DNA of 64,000 bases from Fermentimonas sp. (GTDB lineage Bacteria; Bacteroidota; Bacteroidia; Bacteroidales; Dysgonomonadaceae): the NCBI GenBank assembly GCA_028709385.1, contig JAQVXD010000001.1:186001-250000 (forward strand). The letters are read 5' to 3'. A program made the position numbers and the translations under genes. The notes below the pieces were generated by a model. That model saw only the letters and a list, made by a program, of their open reading frames with translations. It ran no database searches and was not told the DNA's origin. Positions 8,347 to 17,550 of this stretch are shown piece after piece (position 1 is the first letter of the stretch; each line of letters begins with the position of its first letter).

Positions 8347-10299
8347 ATGAAAATAAATAAAATTATAAAAGCTCTTTCATTGTTACTAGTGGTTGCTTTT
8401 GCCGCATGTAGTGACTTTGAAGATACAGTGATTGACAGTCCGGAAAGACCTGCTGGAAACCTGGGAGTGTTTTTTCCTGCTAATCCGTCACTTTTCGAAC
8501 TAGAGCCAACAGATGAGCCAAAGATTACTCTTAAAATTGCAAGAGAGATTTCAGCCGGTGCTGTTCAGGTTCCAGTTAAAGTTGAAATCAATGATGAAAA
8601 TATATTTAATGTACCACAATCAGTAAGTTTTGCAGACGGTCAGAAAGAAGTTGAGTTTAATGTTACTTTCCCGGAAGCAAAAGAAGGTGTTGCGTATGAT
8701 TTGAAGCTTGTCGTAGAAGGAGATACTTATGTTAATCCTTACGGATCACCTCTGAACTACGTATCAACAACAGTTTCTCGTATTAAATGGAGTCCTGTTC
8801 CAAGACCTTTGGTGTACATTGATGGAACATTTGCAACGCTCTTTGGTGTACAGTTTTATCCTATGTATGTAGAAGCTGACAGCGTCAAATTGGACGAATC
8901 AACTCGATATAGATTTAAGAATGCTTATCGTGTACCAACATCTGATGATCCGGATGAAGATGGCATATTTGATGGATACCCTTATAATTCTCCTGGAGAC
9001 TTCGATGATTCACAGGACTGGCTTACTACAATAGAAATTTACGAAAACGGGAAAGTTTTTATGGGATCAAGTGAAATTGGTGTTGATTGGGGTTACGGGA
9101 TGATTTCGATTGGGAACTTGTTAGGTAATACATCACAAACCGATGAGAGTGCATATCCATTAGGTAAATTTGAAAATAATGTCATTACTTTCGGAGCAAA
9201 TTCTCTCTATTTCAGTATGGCTGGTTATAGCAATGGAGGTAAATATGCTGCTTCAAATCCTACAACAATTTATCTGTCAAAAGAGGCATATATTGCTGCT
9301 AACTTGAAAATAGAAGATTTTAATGATGTGGAATATGAGCTTGTTGAGGGTGAGTTAGGAACATTTGAATCAGCTGCTTATAGTGACATTTGGTCAAGGA
9401 CCTTGTCTCAGGCAATAGATCTTGATGTAGATAATGAAGATAGCGATTATAAGAGTCTTTTCTATATCTCTGATCTCTATGCCGAAGATTATGGATTAGC
9501 TTTCTATAATTATGATGGTGTGATCAGGATTCCAGAAAATCAGCCAACTGGAATTGAGTTCTTAGGGAATGAAGTATTTGTATCTCAAAGTCCGAAACAT
9601 AGTTCTTCCGTCTACGAAAACTTTAAAGGAACTAGTGTATACACATTTGGTTTAATTTTCCATTATAAAGATGGTACTATAGTTGGCGATTTCGCAGAAA
9701 CATACTACTATTCAGAGGAAGCATTAACATATGTCAAAGATGACTTTTTAGGTAATTTCTCATTAATTGGAGCAACTGAGCCATTGGATGTTGTAATTGA
9801 TGAAAATACTGATAATAACTTTGTGATTACCGGTATTAAGTATGCAGATGCAGTTAAAGCAACATTCGATTCGACGGAAGTAAGCTTAACTATAGTACCT
9901 CAAGCTCTTGCAGATACTGAAACAGCGGACGGAGTTTATGAAGCAGTGTTATATACTGTAATACCTGCCGGAGCAAGTGGTAGCGCACCACTTAAATTCG
10001 AATTTAATTTAAGGGGAGACTTGGTCGTGAGCGAATCTAGTATAGCAAGTGGTTTTAGAATCAGAGGTTTTAATGTTGAAGACGAAGATGACCAGTTATG
10101 GTTACATAGTAATCTAAAACCTATCTTTATAGTTCAAGAAAGTGAAGATGCTTTATCAAGCAGTATCGAATCTTACGCGCTTCGTACAACTATAGTAGAT
10201 AAATTTACTGGCTCAGGACCAAACTTCTTTAAACAAGGGAAAAAGTCTGTTAATGCAAAGACCCTTAAAAATGAGGTCTCAGCAAAAAATGTATATTAA
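8347..10299 (+). CDS. Surface lipoprotein of the susC/D pair 2 operon, function unknown
   Basis: A 650-residue lipoprotein with a signal peptide ending VAFAAC (cysteine 21). I do not recognise a named family. Residues about 35-135 look like a beta-sandwich resembling Calx-beta or similar adhesion domains. An acidic stretch near residue 200, DDPDEDGIFDGY, resembles a calcium-binding loop. The remainder is beta-rich and aromatic-rich, as in accessory glycan- or peptide-binding lipoproteins. By position, third after susC and susD and before a strong terminator, it is probably a surface accessory binding protein analogous in role, not demonstrably in sequence, to SusE/SusF. Codon use is like the neighbours. 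Confidence 0.8.
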   Translation: MKINKIIKALSLLLVVAFAACSDFEDTVIDSPERPAGNLGVFFPANPSLFELEPTDEPKITLKIAREISAGAVQVPVKVEINDENIFNVPQSVSFADGQKEVEFNVTFPEAKEGVAYDLKLVVEGDTYVNPYGSPLNYVSTTVSRIKWSPVPRPLVYIDGTFATLFGVQFYPMYVEADSVKLDESTRYRFKNAYRVPTSDDPDEDGIFDGYPYNSPGDFDDSQDWLTTIEIYENGKVFMGSSEIGVDWGYGMISIGNLLGNTSQTDESAYPLGKFENNVITFGANSLYFSMAGYSNGGKYAASNPTTIYLSKEAYIAANLKIEDFNDVEYELVEGELGTFESAAYSDIWSRTLSQAIDLDVDNEDSDYKSLFYISDLYAEDYGLAFYNYDGVIRIPENQPTGIEFLGNEVFVSQSPKHSSSVYENFKGTSVYTFGLIFHYKDGTIVGDFAETYYYSEEALTYVKDDFLGNFSLIGATEPLDVVIDENTDNNFVITGIKYADAVKATFDSTEVSLTIVPQALADTETADGVYEAVLYTVIPAGASGSAPLKFEFNLRGDLVVSESSIASGFRIRGFNVEDEDDQLWLHSNLKPIFIVQESEDALSSSIESYALRTTIVDKFTGSGPNFFKQGKKSVNAKTLKNEVSAKNVY

Positions 10300-10360
10300 T
10301 TTTTTGAGATTAATGACTAGACTTAAATAACCTTTATAGTTTAAAACTAATTGTTTTTAT

Positions 10361-10401
10361 CCATAAGTTTGAAGGTAGACTTTCAAACTTATGGATTTTT
10401 T
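10361..10401 (+). terminator. Intrinsic terminator of the susC/D pair 2 operon
   Basis: A 13-base-pair perfect stem (10361-10373 with 10382-10394, CCATAAGTTTGAA and its complement) has an 8-base loop and is followed by A then seven T. It lies 61 bases after the stop of the accessory lipoprotein gene and is the strongest terminator in this part of the window. Confidence 0.9.
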
Positions 10402-10402
10402 T

Positions 10403-11111
10403 ATGTTGCGTACTATGATATTATCCTGTACACGCATTTCATATGGTGTCGGCATCTTACGTGAATAATAAGAGTCGCTTGTAACGAGATACTGGCATCT
10501 GGATTTTATGTCTAAATGCTTAACTTTCATAATTGTAAAAAAACCAACTCTGCAATAAATAAGGCCTGTAAAGGTCCTTGTGACATCTGATATGACTTAA
10601 GGGTCCTATTCGGGGAATCTGATGATGTATGACTTGAAAAAAAGAGAATGTTTCTTGAGTTTTTATTATTATTAGGCTCTAAATTATACTACGATAATAA
10701 ACCAGTCAGTTTCATATAAACAATCCAAAATCAAAAATCTATTGTTCTTTTACGTTCTTATGTATACTCTTTGATTGTTAGGTTATGGACTTTTTTTTAA
10801 TGGCAAATTTCTATTCATTCTTTGATATATTTATCGTTATATCCAAGTATATTTTTCCCATCGTTTCCGCTTATTTCTTTTCCATAAGTTATTTCTCTTT
10901 TTTCTAATACATTCTACAGCTTCTTAAAATATCCTTTATATATTTTCAAAAGTGTTTTAAAGTGTTAAATATGTACTAGTTAGAATAAAAAACTCATGAA
11001 GTCTTTAAATAACATAATGATATCATAAGGTCTAAAAAAAAGCATATGTTTAAATATTGGTTTGTTAAGTAAAAAAAAGACAGAAAAGTAGCGTTTATAA
11101 AATAATTAATA
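10403..11111 (+). other. Long non-coding stretch before susC pair 3
   Basis: About 700 A/T-rich bases with no supported gene on either strand. The first 130 bases are less A/T-rich than the rest and hold a 57-codon minus-strand frame (10357-10530) that runs into the terminator stem and matches no family I know. The part from 10630 to 11100 is very A/T-rich and looks like a long leader or upstream regulatory region. No transposase motif or terminal inverted repeat was found. Confidence 0.5.
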
Positions 11112-11119
11112 TATATTTG
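11112..11119 (+). promoter_or_regulatory. -7 box before susC pair 3 (TATATTTG)
   Basis: TATATTTG fits TAnnTTTG and lies 93 bases before the susC ATG. The same box and similar following bases occur before the other complete susC (3349). No clear -33 TTTG is visible at the usual distance. Confidence 0.5.
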
Positions 11120-11182
11120 CGACATAAAACAAATCGATATTAATGTTAAACGACGCAAAATAACGCAATCAATAAGAATTTA

Positions 11183-11212
11183 ATGAAAGTCTCTAATTAA
11201 AAAGAAGAGTTT
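11183..11212 (+). promoter_or_regulatory. Conserved mini-ORF and start-proximal leader of susC pair 3
   Basis: ATG at 11183 opens a five-codon frame (MKVSN, stop TAA 11198-11200); 12 bases later comes the susC ATG. Codon number, stop codon and spacing equal those before the susC at 3529. Only a few bases differ, and one changes the fourth residue from F to S. Confidence 0.45.
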
Positions 11213-14200
11213 ATGAAGAAAAAACTAATTGTGTTTTTAACCCTGTTCTTCATGGGAATAGGTGCAATTGTGGCTCAGACTCTGGTACGCGGTACGGTGG
11301 TTGATGAAACCGGTGAGCCTGTTATAGGAGCTACAATTCAAGTAAGAGGAACAACTCAGGGTACAGTTACCGACATAGATGGTAACTTCTCATTGTCTGC
11401 TCCGACAAGTGGTGTGCTGATTATATCTTATGTTGGTTATGTTACACAGGAAGTTCCAGTAAGTTCCAATGTTAGGGTAGTATTGCTTCCAGACACTGAA
11501 ATACTGGAAGAGTTGGTTGTGACTGCAATGGGTATCAGTCGAGAAAAAAAGGCTTTGGGATATGCCGTTCAGGATTTACAGGCAGATCAATTAGTTCAAG
11601 CTGCGAGTAACAATTTAACATCAGCACTGCAAGGTAAAGTATCAGGTATTGAGGTTACACCTTCTTCTGGTATGCCAGGTGCATCAGCTAAATTAACTAT
11701 TCGTGGATCTAGATCATTTACAGGTGATAATACGCCATTGTATGTAATAGATGGAATGCCAGTTGCATCAACATCTGAAATTAGTACTGGTAATTCTGTT
11801 ACAGGTTCTGACTTTGCTACACGTTCTGTAGATATTGATCCAAATGATATTGAGAGCGTTAATATTTTAAAAGGTCAGGCTGCTTCAGCACTTTATGGAA
11901 TGCGTGCTTCAAATGGTGTAGTTGTAATCACTACTAAAAGTGGCAAAGGCGCAAGATCTGGTCGACCTGAGATTACTTATAATACCAGCTTGTCGTTTGA
12001 CATGTTATCTGCAACTCCTAATCTACAAACTGAATATGCACAGGGTACAGGAGGTAAATATGGGTGGAATTCCTCAATGTCTTGGGGGCCAAAAATTTCT
12101 GAATTACCTAACGATCCAACGTATGGTGGAAATACTGATAATAATTATACTAAAAAAGATGGTATGAAACCGGATATGTATTATGTAAGGCAGCGTGCTG
12201 ATGCAGGATTAGATCCTTGGGTTTTACCTGGTGTATATGATAATGTAGGAGATTTTTTTGAAACTGGTCATGTATGGAATAATTCATTAAATGTAGCTCA
12301 AAGTTTAGAAAAAGGATTTTATTCTTTTTCTTTGGGTAACTTAACATCAAAAGGAATAGTTCCTTCTACAGGTATGGACAGATATAACGCTAAGTTTTCT
12401 GCAGAAATAAAATTGAATGAAAATTGGAAGACTGGAGTTAATGGAAATTTTATAGTTTCAGAATTATCAAAACAAACAGGTGCGAATAATGGTATAGTAG
12501 CAACAGTTTTCCCAGCTCCGCCAAGTTATGACTTAGCAGGTATCCCTAACCATATTAAAAATGATCCATACAGACAAAATACATACAGAGGAACAGCTGG
12601 ATTTGACGGTGCTTATTGGGGTGTTGAACATAACAAATTTCAAGAAGCAACCCATCGTTTTTTCGGGAATTCATTTGTTCAGTACAGTACAAATTTGAAT
12701 AGTACTGATAAAACTTTAGATCTGAAATATCAGATAGGCGATGATTCATATACAACCAATTATGATGATGTTTGGGGTTATGGTCACTCTAATGGAAGGG
12801 GTGAAGCAGATCATTATTCTGTTACAGTAAATCAGTTCAACTCTCTTTTTACAGCTAATTTTAGATGGGATATAAACGAAGATTTGGTTTTCGATGCATT
12901 GGCTGGTAATGAAGTGATTCATACAACAAGAAAATTTACAGAAGCATATGGTCGTGATTTTAATTTTTCTGGCTGGAATCATATTGATAATGCATCCGTT
13001 TACCAAGCAACAGATACATATAGAAGGACAAGAACTGTAGGTACATTTGCTAATGTCGGATTATCTTACAGGAATTACTTATTCCTGAATGGTACAGGCC
13101 GTAATGATGTAGTTTCTACTATGCCACGTGGTAATAGATCATTCTTTTATCCATCGGTATCTTTAGGTTTCATTTTTACAGAGTTGGAAGGATTAAAAAA
13201 TGATATTCTTACATTTGGTAAATTGCGTACATCTTACGCTGAGGTTGGTCAGGCAGGTACATATTATGATTCTTACTTTTTGACACCTACATATGGCGGA
13301 GGATTTTCAAGCGGAACTCCAATATCTTATCCAATTGGGCCTGTAGTGGCATATACTCTTAACTCAACAGTATATGATCCAAATTTAAAACCTCAGAATA
13401 CAAAATCTTACGAATTTGGTACTGATTTGACATTTTTAAATGGGCTGTTGACACTGAATTATACCTTTTCAAGACAAAACGTAAAGGATCAGATTTTTGA
13501 AGTTCCATTAGCTGGATCAACTGGATCTGGCTCTTTAGTAACAAATGGTGGTTCAATACATACTAATGCGCATGAATTAACATTAGGGATGAATCCTGTT
13601 AATTCTAAAAATGTTAGCTGGGACTTTGCTTTTAACTTCTCCAAAATTGATAACTATGTGGACGAACTGGCTCCGGGAGTAAATAATATTTTCTTAGGTG
13701 GTTTTGTTGAACCTCAGGTAAGAGCAGGTATTGGATATAAATTTCCGGTAATTTATGGAGTCAGTTATTTGAGAAATGACGCAGGTCAAATTATAGTAAA
13801 TGAAAGAGGATTCCCGGAAGCTGGGCCTCTGGATGTTATTGGTACAGTTTCTCCTGACTTCCAACTTGGTTTTAATACAACTCTTGAATTGTATAAATTT
13901 CGCTTGTCAGCCGTTCTTGATTGGAGACATGGCGGAAGTATGTATGCTGGTACTGCAACTATGTTGGATTACTATGGTGTAAGCCAATATTCAGCAGATC
14001 TGAGAAATGTGGGTAAGTTTATGTTTATTGAAGATGCTGTAAAGGTAACTGCTACTGATGCTGATGGTAATCCTACCTCTTTTGCTCCTAATGATATTGA
14101 AATTGATTCTAAAGATGCGTTTGCGTATTTAAATGCAATGAATAATATTTCTGAGTCTTTCGTTTTAGATAACTCATACGTTAAGTTAAGAGAGATTGCA

Positions 14201-14389
14201 TTAAGCTATCCGATTTTAGACAAAGGAAATGTAAGATTATCAGCAAACGTATTTGCACGAAATCTTATTTTATGGTCTGCTATCAAAGGTTTTGATCCCG
14301 AAGCATCTCAAGGGAACAATAATATGTCAGGTGCGTTTGAGCGCTTTTCATTGCCAAGTACATCTAGTTATGGGATAGGTTTAATGTGA
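11213..14389 (+). CDS. SusC/RagA-family TonB-dependent outer-membrane transporter (pair 3), probable 3' frameshift
   Basis: A 1058-residue SusC-type transporter: signal peptide 1-21 (ending IVAQ), carboxypeptidase-regulatory-like domain 25-95, TonB-box-like ELVVTAMG near 100, plug domain with TPLYVIDGMP and ALYGMRASNG, then the barrel. It matches the family along its length except at the very end. The frame stops as SYGIGLM at a TGA (14387-14389), lacking the usual terminal aromatic. Reading on in the -1 frame from 14383 gives N-V-K-F and a TAA at 14395-14397, a standard SusC ending. That stop would also place susD 13 bases away, exactly as in pair 2. A one-base loss in an A run, or a base-calling error, is the simplest explanation. 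Substrate unknown. Confidence 0.92.
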   Translation: MKKKLIVFLTLFFMGIGAIVAQTLVRGTVVDETGEPVIGATIQVRGTTQGTVTDIDGNFSLSAPTSGVLIISYVGYVTQEVPVSSNVRVVLLPDTEILEELVVTAMGISREKKALGYAVQDLQADQLVQAASNNLTSALQGKVSGIEVTPSSGMPGASAKLTIRGSRSFTGDNTPLYVIDGMPVASTSEISTGNSVTGSDFATRSVDIDPNDIESVNILKGQAASALYGMRASNGVVVITTKSGKGARSGRPEITYNTSLSFDMLSATPNLQTEYAQGTGGKYGWNSSMSWGPKISELPNDPTYGGNTDNNYTKKDGMKPDMYYVRQRADAGLDPWVLPGVYDNVGDFFETGHVWNNSLNVAQSLEKGFYSFSLGNLTSKGIVPSTGMDRYNAKFSAEIKLNENWKTGVNGNFIVSELSKQTGANNGIVATVFPAPPSYDLAGIPNHIKNDPYRQNTYRGTAGFDGAYWGVEHNKFQEATHRFFGNSFVQYSTNLNSTDKTLDLKYQIGDDSYTTNYDDVWGYGHSNGRGEADHYSVTVNQFNSLFTANFRWDINEDLVFDALAGNEVIHTTRKFTEAYGRDFNFSGWNHIDNASVYQATDTYRRTRTVGTFANVGLSYRNYLFLNGTGRNDVVSTMPRGNRSFFYPSVSLGFIFTELEGLKNDILTFGKLRTSYAEVGQAGTYYDSYFLTPTYGGGFSSGTPISYPIGPVVAYTLNSTVYDPNLKPQNTKSYEFGTDLTFLNGLLTLNYTFSRQNVKDQIFEVPLAGSTGSGSLVTNGGSIHTNAHELTLGMNPVNSKNVSWDFAFNFSKIDNYVDELAPGVNNIFLGGFVEPQVRAGIGYKFPVIYGVSYLRNDAGQIIVNERGFPEAGPLDVIGTVSPDFQLGFNTTLELYKFRLSAVLDWRHGGSMYAGTATMLDYYGVSQYSADLRNVGKFMFIEDAVKVTATDADGNPTSFAPNDIEIDSKDAFAYLNAMNNISESFVLDNSYVKLREIALSYPILDKGNVRLSANVFARNLILWSAIKGFDPEASQGNNNMSGAFERFSLPSTSSYGIGLM

Positions 14390-14410
14390 AATTTTAATTT
14401 AAGATAGAAT

Positions 14411-15991
14411 ATGAAAAATATATTTAATATGAAAAAAGTATTGTTTGGTATTACCATATTGACTTTGAGCTTTTTCGGATGTTCAGAAGATACTATGGAT
14501 GATATCAATGAGGATATAAATCATACAAAAGATGTGCCGGCTAAATTTATTTTAGCAGATGTAATCACATCAACTGCTTTTTATAATGTTGGTGGTGATT
14601 TAAGTACTTATACTTCAGCTTATATTGAACATGAGGTGGGGACACATAATCAGCTGTTTAGAGCAGAACATAGAGAAGGTGAACCTTCTGTTTCATCAAC
14701 ATTCAATAATGTATGGTTCAATCTTTATAATTCATTGAAGAATGCCAGAATGGTTGTCGAAAAAACATCCTCTGGCGGACCGCAGGAGGGTAACAATGTT
14801 ACTAAAGGTATGGGTGAAGTAATGGTGGCGATTAATTCTGCTATATTAACTGATATGTATGGTGATACTCCATGGTCTGAAGCAGCTGCTCCTACTAAGC
14901 TTCCTGAAAATTTAAATCCGAAAATTGATAAACAAGAAGATATTTATAATAATATTCTTTCTACTTTAGATCAGGCTATTTCGGATCTTCAAGGCACTGA
15001 TGGGCACGCTTCTGGAGCTGCAGGAAATTATGACTTGCTTTATAATGGTGATAAATCTAACTGGATTAAATTGGCTTATGGCTTGAAAGCTCGTTATACA
15101 ATGCGGTTACTTAAACGTTCAACTGATTTAACAGGAGATTTACAGAAAGTAATTGATTTTGCTGATAAGTCATTTTCATCTGCTGATGAAGAAGCAGCTT
15201 TCAATATTTATGACGCTTCTAATTATAATCCTTTATTTGACTTTCAATGGAGTAGAGATGGCTTGGCAGCAAGTGAAAGCCTGTCTGAAAAATTAATTGC
15301 ACGTAATGATCCACGTTTGCGAAGAGTTTTTGTTGATGCTGATTGGACGCAAATGACAGGAGCAGACGATGAGAATTTCTTTATGGCACCGAATGGAAAA
15401 AATGAAGAAAGACAATATTATTACAATACTTCAATTTTTGTATATTCGCAAATAGCTTCTACTCAATTCCTCAGTTATCATGAGGTTTTATTTCTAAAGG
15501 CTGAAGCTCTAGTTCGTTTAAATAGAATTGCAGAGGCTATACCTGTATTAAGAAATGCAGTTGTTGCAGCTATTGCTAATACTGAAAAAAGCGTATCAGC
15601 TGCAATGAATGCTCCTACAGTTAATGGTTATGGAGGTCTTAGTGAAACGACAGATGCAATTACACCTGAGGAGGCGGATTTATACTTCACTACAGAAGTT
15701 TTGCCATTGTTTACAATAAATCCGCTTAAAGAAACCATGATACAAAAATATCTTGCATTTTTCGGTGCATCCGGTGAATCTCAAGAGGCTTATAATGATT
15801 ACAGAAGGATGAAAGCTTTAGGGGAGAATTTTATTGAGTTAAAGAATCCTAATAATTCAAAGAATTTATTTCCACTCCGAACGCCGTACGGCGCTGATGA
15901 TGTAACAACAAATCCATCAGTAGAACAAGCTTATGGAGATGGTCAATATGTTTATACCGAAAATGTTTGGTGGGCTGGCGGAGCAAGGTAA
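14411..15991 (+). CDS. SusD-like surface lipoprotein, SusD_2 type (pair 3)
   Basis: A 526-residue lipoprotein partner of the susC just upstream. The signal peptide ends LSFFGC (cysteine 24; the in-frame ATG at 14429 would place it at 18). The mature start, with a conserved N-terminal region containing PAKFILADVI and the later LTDMYGDTPWSEA, resembles the SusD/RagB subgroup often called SusD-like 2, which differs from the RagB-like proteins of pairs 1 and 2. It ends with the conserved NPSVEQAYG-type motif. Expected role: cell-surface substrate capture. The pairing partner class also differs, with AMGISREKKALGY in the SusC plug region. Substrate unknown. Confidence 0.92.
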   Translation: MKNIFNMKKVLFGITILTLSFFGCSEDTMDDINEDINHTKDVPAKFILADVITSTAFYNVGGDLSTYTSAYIEHEVGTHNQLFRAEHREGEPSVSSTFNNVWFNLYNSLKNARMVVEKTSSGGPQEGNNVTKGMGEVMVAINSAILTDMYGDTPWSEAAAPTKLPENLNPKIDKQEDIYNNILSTLDQAISDLQGTDGHASGAAGNYDLLYNGDKSNWIKLAYGLKARYTMRLLKRSTDLTGDLQKVIDFADKSFSSADEEAAFNIYDASNYNPLFDFQWSRDGLAASESLSEKLIARNDPRLRRVFVDADWTQMTGADDENFFMAPNGKNEERQYYYNTSIFVYSQIASTQFLSYHEVLFLKAEALVRLNRIAEAIPVLRNAVVAAIANTEKSVSAAMNAPTVNGYGGLSETTDAITPEEADLYFTTEVLPLFTINPLKETMIQKYLAFFGASGESQEAYNDYRRMKALGENFIELKNPNNSKNLFPLRTPYGADDVTTNPSVEQAYGDGQYVYTENVWWAGGAR

Positions 15992-16044
15992 ATTATAGCA
16001 ATGGATTATTTGTTTTATATTTAATCCTTGATTCAAGGATAAGT

Positions 16045-16079
16045 AAAATTCCCTTTTTATAAAAAAAAGGGAATTTTTT
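16045..16079 (+). terminator. Intrinsic terminator after susC/D pair 3
   Basis: The stem AAAATTCCCTTTT / AAAAGGGAATTTT is followed by a T run. It can also work for the opposite strand because A runs flank the other side. A second small hairpin (ATCCTTG / CAAGGAT, 16024-16040) precedes it. Confidence 0.85.
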
Positions 16080-16119
16080 ATTGTGGCTGCACATAGTAAT
16101 TATTTTGGATTATTCGTTG

Positions 16120-17337
16120 TCAGTTTACATTTTGTCTGTCAAGTTTCATAGACGATTTAGTGGAGAAGGCAATTATTCCGGTTAGTATTATTGTTAATCC
16201 TGATATTATAAATGAGTTTTTTAGGCCTATATTGTCAGCTATGAAACCGATTCCTATAAGTCCGAGCATGGCGGGGATAAGTGCTATTGCGTAGAACGTG
16301 GAGAATACTCTTCCGAGTGCGGCAGGTTCTATCTTTGTTTGTACAAGCCCTGTGAATGCTGAGTTGTAAACAGCTCCTGCTATGCCGCTAAGACCGGTGA
16401 AGACTGCAAACCATATAAAGCCGTTTGGCGAAAGCATTCCTGAGGCCATGAAGGCTGCTCCAAGTAATATGTAGGACCAGTTGATAAGTCCGACACGGTT
16501 GACTTTATACACTTTTGCTCCCATGACTGCACCGCCGGCTAATGCTCCCACACTCCAAATGGCTTCTATTATTCCTGCCTGAAATTCTGTTCCGTTGAAA
16601 TAATCGATTGTCATCAGCGGGAAAAGTACGCTTATTGGTACAATGAAGAATAATATTATTATTGAGTAGAGAAATACCAGGCTCAGGCCTTTGTTTCTTA
16701 AAACTACCATTGCTCCTTCTTTCATCTCTTTAAAGATGTGTCGTTCGCTGTTTTCGCTTTTCTCCGGATCGGGTATATGTACAAAAAAGAGAGAGGTGAC
16801 TGCAATTAATGCTCCTGCTACATCGAAAATGAGTACATATTCGATATCCCATATCGTTATCATCATTGCACCGAGTGCAGGTCCGGCTATCTGACTTACG
16901 GAGGATATTATCTGATTTATTCCTGCTATGCGGGTTAATTGGTCGGTTGGTGCGAGCAATGGCACTGATGCTTGCATGGCGGGTGAATGGAATGAGGAGC
17001 CTATTGATCGTAATGCAAGTAGTGCAAATATATGCCACAGGTCTGCTATATCAAACCAGAAGAGGAGCGCAAGTATAAATGTGCATAATGCTATGAATGT
17101 GTCTGCAAGCATCATGATGCGCTTTCGGTTCCAGCGGTCGATAAGTGCTCCGGTAAACGGACCGATAAGTATTTGAGGGAGCATCCCGGCAATTGCTGCA
17201 TAAGCAAGTATTTCGGCGGATCCTGTCTGAAGACTTAGCCATATTATAATTGCAAAGTTGACGAGACTGCTGGTTAAGATAGAGAAAAACTGACCGCCCC
17301 AGATTATAGCAAATGTTCTCTTCCAGTTATTATTCAT
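16120..17337 (-). CDS. Major facilitator superfamily efflux-type transporter
   Basis: A 405-residue inner-membrane protein with about 12 hydrophobic segments. The early loop GALIDRWNRKRIM is the MFS motif A between helices 2 and 3. The overall pattern resembles the MFS_3 group containing EntS-type siderophore exporters and MefA-type macrolide pumps, so it is probably a proton-driven exporter. The substrate cannot be assigned. It is a single gene, convergent with the susC/D region and separated from gntP by about 210 bases. Its promoter was not identified with confidence. Confidence 0.85.
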   Translation of the reverse strand: MNNNWKRTFAIIWGGQFFSILTSSLVNFAIIIWLSLQTGSAEILAYAAIAGMLPQILIGPFTGALIDRWNRKRIMMLADTFIALCTFILALLFWFDIADLWHIFALLALRSIGSSFHSPAMQASVPLLAPTDQLTRIAGINQIISSVSQIAGPALGAMMITIWDIEYVLIFDVAGALIAVTSLFFVHIPDPEKSENSERHIFKEMKEGAMVVLRNKGLSLVFLYSIIILFFIVPISVLFPLMTIDYFNGTEFQAGIIEAIWSVGALAGGAVMGAKVYKVNRVGLINWSYILLGAAFMASGMLSPNGFIWFAVFTGLSGIAGAVYNSAFTGLVQTKIEPAALGRVFSTFYAIALIPAMLGLIGIGFIADNIGLKNSFIISGLTIILTGIIAFSTKSSMKLDRQNVN

Positions 17338-17512
17338 AAAGGTTGGGCATACTTATTTACGGCAAATATTTTGCAGACTAAGCTATAACGGTATTACCGT
17401 ATAAACTGTTTACTGTTTGAAAATAATTATGGTGATTATTGATAAGTGTTTAGTAATTAAAACCGAAGGTCCATAGTGGTATACTGTTAAAATATAATTA
17501 TTATCGCTGAAT

Positions 17513-17544
17513 AAAAAGTGCATTATTAGCAAAAAGTGCACTTT
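17513..17544 (-). terminator. Terminator-like hairpin after gntP
   Basis: On the minus strand AAAGTGCA pairs with TGCACTTT across a 14-base loop and is followed by TTATT. It lies immediately beyond the gntP stop. Confidence 0.6.
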
Positions 17545-17550
17545 GTTCAA

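Noticed and set aside
10357-10530. 57-codon minus-strand ORF before susC pair 3
   Set aside because: It runs through the perfect terminator stem, has no recognised relatives and no promoter; likely chance.
14378-14397. Programmed -1 frameshift at the end of the third susC
   Set aside because: No slippery heptamer or downstream structure is present; a one-base deletion or sequencing error is simpler.
16959-16976. Sigma54-like promoter TGGCAC...TTGCA
   Set aside because: It lies inside the MFS gene and the GG-GC spacing is one base too long.
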